From: Phymatolithon calcareum
Taxonomy: Eukaryota; Rhodophyta; Florideophyceae; Hapalidiales
Direction of reading: 5' to 3'
DNA length: 64,000 nt
NCBI GenBank assembly: GCA_977006965.1
Contig: OZ345354.1
Span: forward strand, 2,604,001 to 2,668,000
Numbering within the stretch: position 1 is the stretch's first letter; each line of letters begins with the position of its first letter. The position numbers and the translations under genes are program-made. A model generated the notes under the pieces. The model was given only the letters and a program-made list of their open reading frames with translations, did no database searches and was not told the DNA's origin. Below are positions 51,823 through 62,012 of the stretch, piece by piece.

Positions 51823-54800
51823 ATGGCAGCGTCAGCATCAGCTGCCGATCACCGGAAGCAAGTTTTTGATGGTTTGAAAAAGAAGATCGATGACCTCGAC
51901 AAGTCCAGCCCTATTGTCAGTGGTCTTTTCGGTGCATTTGCAGACCATTGCAAAGAAATCGCGCCTGAGATCCTGATCTCTGAACCTATCGTCATGAACC
52001 CCAAATGCTATTTTCTCATCAGGGATATATTGCGTTTCCTCGGTTTCGATGTAGACTCTGGTTCCGGAAAAATTGCTATTCTATGCATTGCGAAAAGCGT
52101 GTACGCCGACGCCCCTGATTTCTTGAATGATGCCACCGCCTTATACAAGGAAGCCAAGGAGAAGGCAAAACAGCGCACACGCAGCAGATCACCTTCCATT
52201 CGATCTAGAGCACACAGTCCCGAACCAGAAACTCCCAAGCTACCCCCAGCAACATCTAAAGCATTCAAAGCACCCACAGACCATTCCAACATAATCACTG
52301 AAAACCATGAAAATGAAGTCGAGGATGGAACAGATCAGCAAGAGTTCTCCCGCCTTCGGCCTTCTCTCAATGAGCAAATCGAAAACTCTACCGGTGTTAA
52401 CATTCCAATCAACTCAATCAATACCAGATCTCTAGCGCGAAACCGTCAAGCAGTCGCCCGCACATTCCACTCAGACGATGATCGTTTTTCAGGATCTATT
52501 GGAGGAAAGCAAACCTTGCCTCGCGTTCGGCGAACATTTCTATCCGCCATATCTGAGCAAGAGATACCGCGATTGGAAGCGGTTGATCTCATGCATCATT
52601 GCCTTTGTGGAATTGCGAAAGACTTTTACTATGAGAAAATCAAAGGTAAAGCTACCTCTACGGGAGAAGCTTTCAACATCCTGCAAACGCACTTCAGCTC
52701 CAGGCATCATCAAAATCAAGCGCAAACATATCTTGACAAATTGACTATCGCCAGCATTATGACCGAGATCAACGGCTCACCAACCAAGGCACTCAGCGTG
52801 GCACACGAACGCATAACGGATACCATCCCACTGTGTGGACCTGAAATGCAACACGAGTCGCATAAAATTCGCATCTTAGCACGCATCGTCGAGCAAGAGC
52901 AATGGGCACAACCGTCGCTGATTAGTCGCCTGACAAACCCAGTTAACTACAATACTTTTTATACCATGCTCATGGCCTCCCTTACCCAAACTGCAGCGCA
53001 CAACAACAATTCTACCGTGACAGGCTCCAACTCCATGAACCAGTTTGGCATGATAGGTCATTCAGTTTCTGCAGGCACACATTACGGAAGTCAATATGCT
53101 CAGCCTCCTCCGCGTCCAAGACGCCGCTGGCCCCGACAAAGCTACCCTCCAAGGTCAAGACCGTCATTTAAGCGTCGCCGAACTCCACAAGAACTAGCAG
53201 AGTTGAAAGCGCGCACGAAATGTATGCTCTGTGACGAGATCGGACACTGGCGTCAAGAGTGCCCGAAAAAGAAGCGAAGCACAAGCGAGGCTGTCAAAGC
53301 GCGCGTCATGTTTTGTGGAAACGATGACAAAGCTCTGGCAAAAGTTCTCTGTACTATGACAGAGGAGGACGACCTGTACGATGAGTATCTCAATTGCACG
53401 TACGAATCCTCCCAGACACCCGGAGCGCCCGACAGTAGTGCCGAATCAAACTCCACTGGCATCGAAGATTTCCATACTTTCCTCAGCGGAGACGTCGACA
53501 AACAAGGTGAAGTCGCAACAGAGATGCTCGCCACCGCTTTTGACAAGCTCATGGCTGGAAGCTCTGAACACGCTAATGACATCGCAAACTCTGGAATACC
53601 GCCCTATACATCCTTTTTCACTGAATTTTCTCCCTCTATTGATGCCCCGGCTGACGTCATTTTCGAAGTTCCACTCTCTAGTGCCTATCTCGAAAAGCAC
53701 ATTTACCAAGCTCATATTGGGACAAACTCGGATACGCCCGTTACCTTCCTCGGTGCGCTACTGGACACAGGAGCACAGAAATCCGTCATGGGCAAAGCTC
53801 AAGCTATGGCTTACTGTGAGCGAAACAACATTACATTTTGCCCTTCGCTCTCTCACGCAAAATTCAAATTCGGTGTGCACGTCACTCGTTCAATTGGAAA
53901 AATCTCCGTCATAATTCCCACCCCATTCAACCCGATCGACGAGAAAATTGATGTTGTTGAGCAGGACGTCCCGTTCCTGTTTGGACTAGACTTGTTAGAC
54001 AAGCGCGGTCTGCAATTTCTCAGCGTCAGCAATGAAGTCGAGTGCGTGCCGGGCATGTGGAAACTTCCTGTCATAAGGAAATTTGGTCACGCCTACCTAC
54101 AATGGCCACCAATGGCTACTTCATTCTACACTCGCCAGCAGCTCGAAAGATTGCATCTGCACCTAGTACATCCAAGTACCGCAAAGTTGTATAATCTACT
54201 CCAGCGGGCCAACCCTGAAAATGTCTCCCCAGAAACGAGGCAGCTTATCGAAAACATCTCGAAGGCATGTGAGACATGTACAAAATACTCACGCAAGCAG
54301 ATCTCGTTCCAGATTCGTGATACTGATAACGTTATGTTTAACCACGAACTGTACCTCGATATCATGTACCTACGTGATAACAAGGGATCCCCCAAACCAG
54401 TCATCCACATCATTGACGCTGGAACTCGGTTTAGTGCAGCAGCGTTCCTTCCTGATGTCAAGACAGTCACGATATGGAACACATTTTTAAAACTTTGGGC
54501 CACAACATATGCAGGCTTCCCGGAGTCAATGCTCACGGACCAGGGATCTGTTTTTGTTTCTGCTGAATGGAAAAATGCATGCGAGCTCACCGGAATATCT
54601 TTGCGCCACACCGGCACGGAATCGCACAACTCATTGGGCATAGGCGAAAAATACCACAACACCCTGCGAACCATTTATCAAAAGTTACAAGCCGACTTCC
54701 GAAAACTACCATGCGACTTATTGCTATCAATTGCTACAAAAGCTATGAACGATACTGTTGGATCACACGGCCTGGTTCCCACACTTCTCGTATTCGGCGC

Positions 54801-56721
54801 TCTCCCTCGCTTGCCAACAGTCTCTAAAATTGACTATCCACAGCAGAAAGAGAGACTACGCGCCATTGTAGGAGCGCGGAACGAGTACGAGAAAATTGTA
54901 AGCGCGGAAATCGTGATGCGAGGTCTCCGCAAAAATGTACCACCTGCTTCACACCATGTCTTCCAGCCTGGAGATATGGCATACGTCTACCGCGACGCCC
55001 TGAAGCACTACACCTGCCCTCACATGATAGCACGGATCGATGGAAAGTCCGTACACCTGCATGTCGGGGAGCATACTGGTCCACGACAGTTCAACATAGC
55101 ACAGCTGAAACCATGCAACCTGCCCCGACGCCCAGCAGACGCCTTTCACGTCACGCCAATATCCTACGCGAACGCCATACACCATACGGAACCCATCCGC
55201 GACGACGACCAACGTGCAAAGGACTTTGCAGAGGCTGACCGCAAGGAGATGCAAGGACTTGTTTCTCGTGGCGTCTTTCGGATCGTGAAACGCCGCGACG
55301 CTGGAAACAACCCAAACATTCTTCCCACTCGTATAGTACGTGCTATCAAACATCTCTTGAACGGCACCACAGAGAAAAAGTCACGGTTTGTTCTGGGCGG
55401 GCATCGGGACAAAGAAAAGCGCATGATCGTACATTCATCAAACACGATTAGACAAAAGTCAGTCAGGGTTATCATCGCGCTCGCGACAATTTTAGAGTTT
55501 GACATATGGAGCACCGATGTGAAACAAGCGTACCTGCAAGCAGAAGTTCCCCTACAGCGCGAAGTCTATTGTCGCCCAGAGATGCTCAAATTGCAGGATG
55601 ACGAACTCGCCCAAATCGTCCGCCCGCTGTATGGATTGTCGGACAGTGGCGAGTACTGGCACGAAACGCTGACAAAGCATCATATCAATGACTTAGAGAT
55701 GACCCAGACCATTGGCGACTTCGCCATGTTCTCCCGCTCTGTTGCCAACATGCTCGTTGCAATGTCAGGATCGTACGTCGATGACGTTCTTAATGCTGCA
55801 ACCAAGGATGAGAAAGTCCGGATGCAGTCAATCACATCAAAGAAGTTCGAAATCAAAACTTCAACTGACCCTAAATTCATGTTCGTCGGGATCGAAATTG
55901 ATTCCACCAGCGAAAAATTACGCTCCATGCCGCAACGCAATTACATTATGAAATTGCATACCCTACCCCTCAGTGCACCATTTGAGCTGTTTCGTTCTTC
56001 CCGTGCGAAAGTCGCGTGGACGATCCACACTCGACCGGATGGTGCTTGTGCAACGTCTTTCGCTGCGCAGCAAACAGAAGTGAACTTCGGCCCTTCAGCC
56101 GTCAAGGCCCTCAACCGTATTATCATGTACCTACAGAGCACCGCACATATTTCTCTTCAGTTCCCCGATCTTGACCAGGAGACTCTGCTCTTGCTTGTGT
56201 ACGTTGACGCGTCGTTCTCAAATTGTAAGGACGGAAAATCACAACTTGGACACATTATACTCCTCGCGGACGCCAGCAACCGCTGTGCTGTACTTGAATA
56301 CTCATCACACAAGTCGCGCCGAATTGCGCGCTCTACCTCTACTGCCGAAACATTTGCTTTTGTTCACGGATTTGACCATGCATACCTTCTCCAGCATGAC
56401 CTTCAAGCCCTGCTCGGACGCCCTATTCCAATTCTCATGCTAACAGATTCGGACATTCTGTTTAAAAATATCACCAGCGCAAGATACACGTCTGAGCGCC
56501 GCTTGATGATCGACATTAACGCAGCACGGGAGGCCTTTAACAACCGTTCTATGTCTAATATCGCACTCATCAAATCGGAGCACAATCCTGCCGACGGGCT
56601 AACTAAAGTCCGCTCGAACGGTGCTTTACGAAGACTTCTCGAAACACACACCATCAACCATCCCGTGGAGCAGTTCGTCATCGAAACCGATGCCAAGAAC
56701 TGGTTTTCAGCATGTTCTTAG
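51823..56721 (+). CDS. Copia gag-pol polyprotein, 1632 aa, intact
   Basis: One uninterrupted frame encodes all functions in copia order (integrase before reverse transcriptase). Gag has a UBN2-like segment and a CCHC knuckle, CMLCDEIGHWRQEC (467-480). The aspartic protease has LLDTGA, with Asp near residue 648. The integrase has an HHCC zinc region (HLHLVHPS..CETC) and DD35E residues near D846, D906 and E942. The reverse transcriptase has STDVKQAYLQA and YVDD (1318-1321). RNase H has YVDAS (Asp near 1462), a Glu in STAETFAF and LTDSD. All catalytic residues appear present, so the element may be active. The N-terminal ~100 residues before the Ser/Arg-rich linker are not recognised. It probably belongs to an algal/GalEa-like copia clade, which is inference only. 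Confidence 0.96.
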   Translation: MAASASAADHRKQVFDGLKKKIDDLDKSSPIVSGLFGAFADHCKEIAPEILISEPIVMNPKCYFLIRDILRFLGFDVDSGSGKIAILCIAKSVYADAPDFLNDATALYKEAKEKAKQRTRSRSPSIRSRAHSPEPETPKLPPATSKAFKAPTDHSNIITENHENEVEDGTDQQEFSRLRPSLNEQIENSTGVNIPINSINTRSLARNRQAVARTFHSDDDRFSGSIGGKQTLPRVRRTFLSAISEQEIPRLEAVDLMHHCLCGIAKDFYYEKIKGKATSTGEAFNILQTHFSSRHHQNQAQTYLDKLTIASIMTEINGSPTKALSVAHERITDTIPLCGPEMQHESHKIRILARIVEQEQWAQPSLISRLTNPVNYNTFYTMLMASLTQTAAHNNNSTVTGSNSMNQFGMIGHSVSAGTHYGSQYAQPPPRPRRRWPRQSYPPRSRPSFKRRRTPQELAELKARTKCMLCDEIGHWRQECPKKKRSTSEAVKARVMFCGNDDKALAKVLCTMTEEDDLYDEYLNCTYESSQTPGAPDSSAESNSTGIEDFHTFLSGDVDKQGEVATEMLATAFDKLMAGSSEHANDIANSGIPPYTSFFTEFSPSIDAPADVIFEVPLSSAYLEKHIYQAHIGTNSDTPVTFLGALLDTGAQKSVMGKAQAMAYCERNNITFCPSLSHAKFKFGVHVTRSIGKISVIIPTPFNPIDEKIDVVEQDVPFLFGLDLLDKRGLQFLSVSNEVECVPGMWKLPVIRKFGHAYLQWPPMATSFYTRQQLERLHLHLVHPSTAKLYNLLQRANPENVSPETRQLIENISKACETCTKYSRKQISFQIRDTDNVMFNHELYLDIMYLRDNKGSPKPVIHIIDAGTRFSAAAFLPDVKTVTIWNTFLKLWATTYAGFPESMLTDQGSVFVSAEWKNACELTGISLRHTGTESHNSLGIGEKYHNTLRTIYQKLQADFRKLPCDLLLSIATKAMNDTVGSHGLVPTLLVFGALPRLPTVSKIDYPQQKERLRAIVGARNEYEKIVSAEIVMRGLRKNVPPASHHVFQPGDMAYVYRDALKHYTCPHMIARIDGKSVHLHVGEHTGPRQFNIAQLKPCNLPRRPADAFHVTPISYANAIHHTEPIRDDDQRAKDFAEADRKEMQGLVSRGVFRIVKRRDAGNNPNILPTRIVRAIKHLLNGTTEKKSRFVLGGHRDKEKRMIVHSSNTIRQKSVRVIIALATILEFDIWSTDVKQAYLQAEVPLQREVYCRPEMLKLQDDELAQIVRPLYGLSDSGEYWHETLTKHHINDLEMTQTIGDFAMFSRSVANMLVAMSGSYVDDVLNAATKDEKVRMQSITSKKFEIKTSTDPKFMFVGIEIDSTSEKLRSMPQRNYIMKLHTLPLSAPFELFRSSRAKVAWTIHTRPDGACATSFAAQQTEVNFGPSAVKALNRIIMYLQSTAHISLQFPDLDQETLLLLVYVDASFSNCKDGKSQLGHIILLADASNRCAVLEYSSHKSRRIARSTSTAETFAFVHGFDHAYLLQHDLQALLGRPIPILMLTDSDILFKNITSARYTSERRLMIDINAAREAFNNRSMSNIALIKSEHNPADGLTKVRSNGALRRLLETHTINHPVEQFVIETDAKNWFSACS

Positions 56722-56739
56722 GCATCGAAAAAAGGGATG

Positions 56740-57169
56740 TGTTAAAATTCCCCAAAGGCTTGCGTCCTAGAAGATGCGATGCCATGCGAACATGCACCTG
56801 ACGGTACAGAGTTATGATCCACTTCTGCCAAACGAAATCCTGCCTGTACCAACAAACTCGAGACTTCTTCGCTACGACGGTGGTATTTAGCTTAGCCTAC
56901 ACTAGCCAACTCTAACTCCAGCTCACAACCATCATCATCATTTACCACACCGTCACTTCACAATAAACAAGGCCGTCCACGTCTTGTTCCCCCCAGTTTC
57001 ATCCGGATCTCTTAGGAGTGACCGGAGATACTAACCAACAGCTTTTATCGCGCACGGCATATCACCGCGACCAGTTCTGCGGGTTCCCCGAGGCGCATTC
57101 CAGCTGTTGTTCATTTCTTCGCGCTGGTGTACCCCAGCGCAACCGTTCTCAACTCAGACAATTTCATCA
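56740..57169 (+). repeat. 3' LTR of the copia element
   Basis: 430 bp, almost identical to the 5' LTR, one C shorter in the GTACCCC run. It should supply the transcript 3' end. Confidence 0.95.
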
Positions 57170-57352
57170 GTATTGAGAAATTTTCTCAATTTTGTACTGT
57201 ACAGTGTATCAATCCTCACTGGTGGAGCACGGCAGCATTTTGGCCCGAAAATTATTTTGTTTATTTGGGCCAAAATGCTGCCGTGCTCCACCAGTGAGGA
57301 TTGATACACTGTACAGTACAAAATTGAGAAAATTTCTCAATACGGTACCGTT

Positions 57353-58102
57353 CCGTCTTCTGTGCCAGGTGATTTTTGAGAAAATGCTCCCCCAGTGCTG
57401 GTACGACAGCGACCGACAGAATCTCCTTCGACATGCATCAACCGATCCTGGACATCGGCTTACACTGCTTCAGCTACAAAATTTTAACCTCAACTGTAAC
57501 ATTTATCGTACTTTTTGTAGACGGGAGAAAACACGAGCTGCTTTCACGTAACTAACGAAAGTAAATGTGAGCTTGGACCGATAAATATTTAATAGTTCAT
57601 CTAAAATTGAGCATTTTCAGCGCTCATATCACTTTCATTAAAACTCAGTTCTATTGGCCAGGTGATCTTCCAAACCCGGTCAACTTTCAACTTATAAAAC
57701 CTGATGGGGAAAAAATAAGTTGGAAGCTTAAATTCGATTGTTTATTTTGATGTGATGAGGATTTTATAAGTTGTAAATCACTACTGTACATTATTCCTCG
57801 GAGAGGAGAGTAATATAAGATAGATTTTCTCAAGAATTTGAGAAGGGGAAGAGGAAAAAAAAGTTTTTTATCACTTAATTTTTGTGCAGAGGTAAGAACA
57901 AAATAAGTTAGTTTTTTCTAATATTTTGAAAACGTGAACAGAAAACGACAACAGTCTGGGCATGGACCGCTTTACCATCGTTTCGGTTCGTAGTGGTCCA
58001 GTGAAAGAGTCATTTTTGTACTTTATGTGGGAGCTTCCATTGGCAACAAACTTGTACTTTTCAAAACGGCGTGTTTTCTCGCGTCTACAAAAACAAGTCG
58101 TA
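57353..58102. other. AT-rich non-coding stretch
   Basis: No gene is recognisable. A 12-bp inverted pair CAACTTATAAAA (near 57688) and its complement (near 57771) is separated by about 70 bp. Confidence 0.5.
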
Positions 58103-58226
58103 TGTGTACCGTAAGCCGGGATAACAAATGAAAGTAAAACGTAAGAGTACCTGGTCCTATTGTACCCACTCGGGCCTGGTACTCTTACGTTTTACTTTCA
58201 TTTGTTATCCCGGCTTACGGTACACA
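58103..58226. repeat. Foldback with perfect 49-bp arms
   Basis: Arms 58103-58151 and 58178-58226 are exact reverse complements with a 26-bp loop. The outer end is TGTGTACCGTAAGCCGGG. No target duplication is clear. Confidence 0.93.
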
Positions 58227-58653
58227 TCTCCTTAATGTTGACGGTTACATAATTAAAGAAATTGCAGCTTTTGAAAATTTCCTTATGATGACCCCTCTGC
58301 GATACTCCCCTGGTAACTTTCTCCTGGTAGTGCCTTTATTTCCCATTATTTCTCTCCAAAAAGCCAGTCCTGCAACGAGAACTACCGCTACATTGGCAAA
58401 CTCCCAATGTTCGAGCCAACCGACCTTATTTTTTCCCATTAGAAACATGCATATATGATACATTTTCACATCGAGTGAAAAGCTTCATAGAAATTGTATG
58501 GACCCATTTTTCAGAAAAGCAGTATGACAACCGGTTTGCGTTACTCCCCCCCATAACATTCCCCTGGACATAGTTATTTTTCCAAGTTTCAAAAAGGATG
58601 GTCTAACTGTTACTTTTAAAAAGTTTCATATTTTTCATCAATATGAAAATAAG

Positions 58654-58687
58654 ATTCATCAGGTTTCAATATTGAAACCTGATGAAT
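58654..58687. repeat. 34-bp perfect palindrome
   Basis: Two 17-bp arms (ATTCATCAGGTTTCAAT and its complement) meet without a spacer. Confidence 0.92.
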
Positions 58688-58905
58688 TCATATGATACAT
58701 GGTTAATTGAAAAGCGGGGGAGGAAAGACAATTTTCCGTAGTCGTTTTTGGACACAAAATTATGAGGGAATTGATGTATATATCGGCAAAATTATAATAA
58801 TAATTCATGAATTAATGTTCTCGCGTACACGTGCCACGGCGTATTCGAGAGCGTCACCCAATAAACGATCACTGGTTACAGAGCGCAAAGCACTTGGCAC
58901 TGCAG

Positions 58906-58925
58906 TGTCTATCCGCGGATAGACA
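58906..58925. repeat. 20-bp perfect palindrome
   Basis: TGTCTATCCGCGGATAGACA is fully self-complementary. Confidence 0.9.
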
Positions 58926-59310
58926 TCCGCGCGTGGCTTCAACGACTTAATTAATAATGCGGTTTGTGTGTTAGCGTCAGCCGAGCGCTTAGAAATTATT
59001 GGACCAAACCCCGCTTATGTGCACAAGCTGTGGTCATTCTTAATCGTGCTGTTGGTCATTATTTTTGACCGCAGAATGGACGCGCGATCATTAGCCCCTC
59101 TGATATTCACCGCGGCAAATACAAGCGTACATTTCGGACAGTAAATCTGGTTTCATATTTGTTTTTTTGATGCGAGTCCTAGTTTCAAATAAAAGTATAG
59201 TTACTCTACTTGTCAGTACAGTACTGTACTGCACTCTGGCTGATGTGTCGTCCAAAAGACCAGTTGTCCGAGTCTGAAGACTCAGACTCATCAACCCAAC
59301 GCATCGAAAC

Positions 59311-59397
59311 GATGTGCCGTGCCCCTCCGGAGCGAATTACTGTAGGGGTAGATGATCTACCCCTACAGTAATTCGCTCCGGAGGGGCACGGCACATC
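59311..59397. repeat. Foldback with perfect 43-bp arms and 1-bp centre
   Basis: The outer end is GATGTGCCGTGCCCCTCC; arms 59311-59353 and 59355-59397 match exactly around a single G. It lies 43 bp from the second pogo-type MITE. Confidence 0.93.
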
Positions 59398-59440
59398 ACG
59401 ACTTCAATCCTATAGCATCATGATGATGATGCTGGTTCTA

Positions 59441-59836
59441 CAGTCAGACCTCGATAAATGCATGGGCAATTTGGAATGGTCCAATATTCTCAAAATCGAG
59501 GTTATTCTCAAGTCGAATTTTGAATCATAAGTTTTGGATCACACGTGTGCCGAACAGTAGCCATATTCTACTGTACTGTATGCCAATGGCAGGAGAAACA
59601 TGAAAAGTACTTACAGTATTCTACGAGTGAGGTTATGCTCCGTGTACGCTAAACAAAATTATAACAAAATTTAAGGTATGCCCCGTGACCTCGAACATGA
59701 AGTAATGCTCCTATCAAATATTCTAGAATCCTTTAATTTTCGTTAAATTTAGGCGGATACGGTATTCGTGGAGCACTCGATTATGCTGCTAACCGAGGTT
59801 ATTCTATAAAAGAGGCCAGTTATCGAGGTCTGACTG
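59441..59836. mobile_element. pogo/Tc1-mariner-type MITE, copy 2 (inverted relative to copy 1)
   Basis: 396 bp with the same CAGTCAGACCTCGATAAATG ends and TA on both sides (59439-59440, 59837-59838). The interior matches the reverse complement of 46135-46532 with few changes. It is non-coding. Confidence 0.9.
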
Positions 59837-62012
59837 TAGAAGGTAATCGACCGATTGAGTAATCCTAACACGGCACTGCCAGGGTAGCAGCGTGACGTGC
59901 ACCGTCAGGCGGTGACCAAGGGGAATTAATCCACGCTATTTTACGTTGAGCGCTATGAATGCAGTATGTACAGTACCGTGGTACGTGAGCGGCGCGGAGA
60001 CGGGGGAGTTTCCGTCGAGCTCTACCACGGCACGACGATGGTGTCGTATGAAAAGGGCGGAACAGGATAGTGTTCTATGATACTGTAGTTCTAACAGTTA
60101 AAATATTTGGCGAATAATGTGTTGAGTGCAGTTTTTTGAAACCCTCCTGCTAGCACCCTGACGGGCCATGGGAGAGCTCGTTCAGTAACTTTTAGGCTGT
60201 TCAAAAAATAAGGAGAAAAGAGCGATATGTAGGATGCTCAATCTGTGGCAGCGATTCTTCAAACACAGATCCACATGTGTCGGTTCATCCAAGTGCATTG
60301 CAAGTAACATCGAGTGCACTATCTGCAGTGTACTACAAGTGCACTTATGTACTTGTTTACTATCTCCCAACACGGTCACAGCGACTGAAGCGTCTGAAAT
60401 CGTCCGAAACGTATATTTTGGACACCGCCACAAAAGATAGTCAATGGTACAAAATGTTTGTCAAGCTCATGTTTTGTGAAAAGCCGAGAAACATGAGGTT
60501 GACATGCTTGTCGTTTTGTGCGGGCGAGGTGGCCTGTCATGCTCGGTGGCGGCACGACAGGGATGTTGTGGCTGTGGCTGCGGCTGGGAGGTGGCATCCA
60601 TCGGATGGACCGTATGGACCGGATGCATCGGACTGTACTCCGATATGGTGTAAGTGGGACTCGACGGTTGCGCATTGTGCATTGTGGTGACGGGACGGAT
60701 TGGACAAGTAGAGGATGGAGAGTTAGATTTGTAGAGAAATGAGAGAGGGTAACGGTGCCAATCGTGGTGCCACAGTACAGTGGGCGTGATGGGAAAAGAT
60801 GACGAGAAGAGTGGAGGTTTGAGGAAGGTGAATTGCGAAGAATGCGGTGTGCGGGGGGGCAGGACGAGAGGTGCAAGTGCGAGAGTGTGAGATTGGGGCA
60901 GCGGAAGGTGGCGGAAGTGAGAGTACAAAGCGTAAAAATAGATTGCGGGAAATGCAGTGCGCCCTTTTCAGACTTACGAACTACGTGGTGGTGCGGCGGG
61001 TTGACAGAAAAAAAGGCGAAGTATTCGATACTTCGGTCCAGCGACCGCTCTATTCTATGAGCGAACTGAAACTTTTGACTTTGCTCGCAATACGTCCCCT
61101 ATTCGATTTTGATTGGTACACTTGGCTTCGTCGCAGAGGATCAGTTTTTTTGCAAGCACTGTATGATTTCAGAAACTTTGCACTAGGGGAGCAAGAATGA
61201 GCAAATACTACAATTATGTAATCATACGAGTTTAATCTCATAGTATTTGACGTCGACGACGGAATCAGAGTTACGGGACTACAATTTTGAGATGGCTAGG
61301 ACGCTAAATTTGATTGGTTGTGGGTATGCACGTGCGATGATGCGTACCGGCTTTGTTTCTCATCATCAACGGTACCACTGACAGACGTCAGCAATTATCG
61401 GAGTCATCCGGACCTTGTCTACACCTGGCCTTATGCACGTCATGAAGTTAAGTCGTCAATACTGGGCAAGATGTATGTGAAGCGCAGTCATACAGACACT
61501 AACTATTGGCATTTGTCTAACTGGTCCATTGAATCCTCCGAAAGTCATTGAAAAGCTCATGGCGAGAATACTCGCAATGCGCGCCTTTGCGCCGCCCATG
61601 CTGCGGTTGTTGGCTGCTCGCGCGACGCTTCCACCTGGTCTAGCATTTTCCGCAAGAGGGGACCGTTGTATGATAGTGCACCATGCCTTGCTCGTGAAGA
61701 CTCTCGAAGATCGCAGCCTGACGTGCTTCAAATCCACTGGCTTGCACGAAGCGCATCGTCGCGCAGCGCAAGCGCCGACGAATCGAACGCGTTCGAAGCG
61801 TTCTGTTCGAGAGTGGTGTATCTTCTTGGGGAAGAAATTTGGGGCGCGCGTTGTCAGATCGGGGAACTTCTAAGCACGGATTTATTAATATTCTATTGAA
61901 AGAAAGCATGGCGCGGGCTACTAGTAAACGCTGGGATGCTTTTCTACATATAAGGAATTTGTGCGCTCCGAAGCTGTTCTCATTTGGAGATATATGAACA
62001 AAACTAGAAATC
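59837..62012. other. Intergenic region without recognisable gene
   Basis: About 2.2 kb. Several overlapping frames of 60-170 codons lie around 60.4-60.9 kb and 61.5-61.9 kb on both strands. They are low complexity or motif-free and I cannot call any of them a gene. Confidence 0.5.

Larger units (their letters stand above)
51321..57169 (+). mobile_element. Complete Ty1/copia LTR retrotransposon
   Basis: The 5849-bp element has LTRs of 431 and 430 bp with TG..CA ends, a polypurine tract (GAAAAAAGGGA, 56727-56737) before the right LTR, one long gag-pol frame, and a 5-bp target duplication GTATT (51316-51320 and 57170-57174). The LTRs differ at only three positions I can see (one C indel, two C/T changes). 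The primer-binding site after 51751 (CTTGCAAGTCAAC..) does not match the usual initiator-tRNA-Met site of plant copia. Confidence 0.96.
51307..57352. repeat. Foldback element with 86-bp arms, interrupted by the copia insertion
   Basis: The left arm is 51307-51320 plus 57175-57246, the right arm is 57267-57352, and the loop is 20 bp (57247-57266). Skipping the retrotransposon and one copy of its GTATT duplication gives 86-bp arms that match end to end, starting AACGGTACCGTATTGAG. The split arm shows the retrotransposon is younger than the foldback. Confidence 0.92.

Noticed and set aside
54126-54674. Minus-strand frame of 182 codons inside the copia integrase
   Set aside because: Antisense to an intact polyprotein with catalytic residues; a shadow.
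60376-60928. Overlapping frames of 137-166 codons
   Set aside because: Open on both strands with Pro/Ser/His-rich or Arg/Gly-rich composition from biased base content; no domain.
61456-61873. Overlapping frames of 93 and 114 codons on opposite strands
   Set aside because: No motif and mutual shadowing; neither can be preferred.
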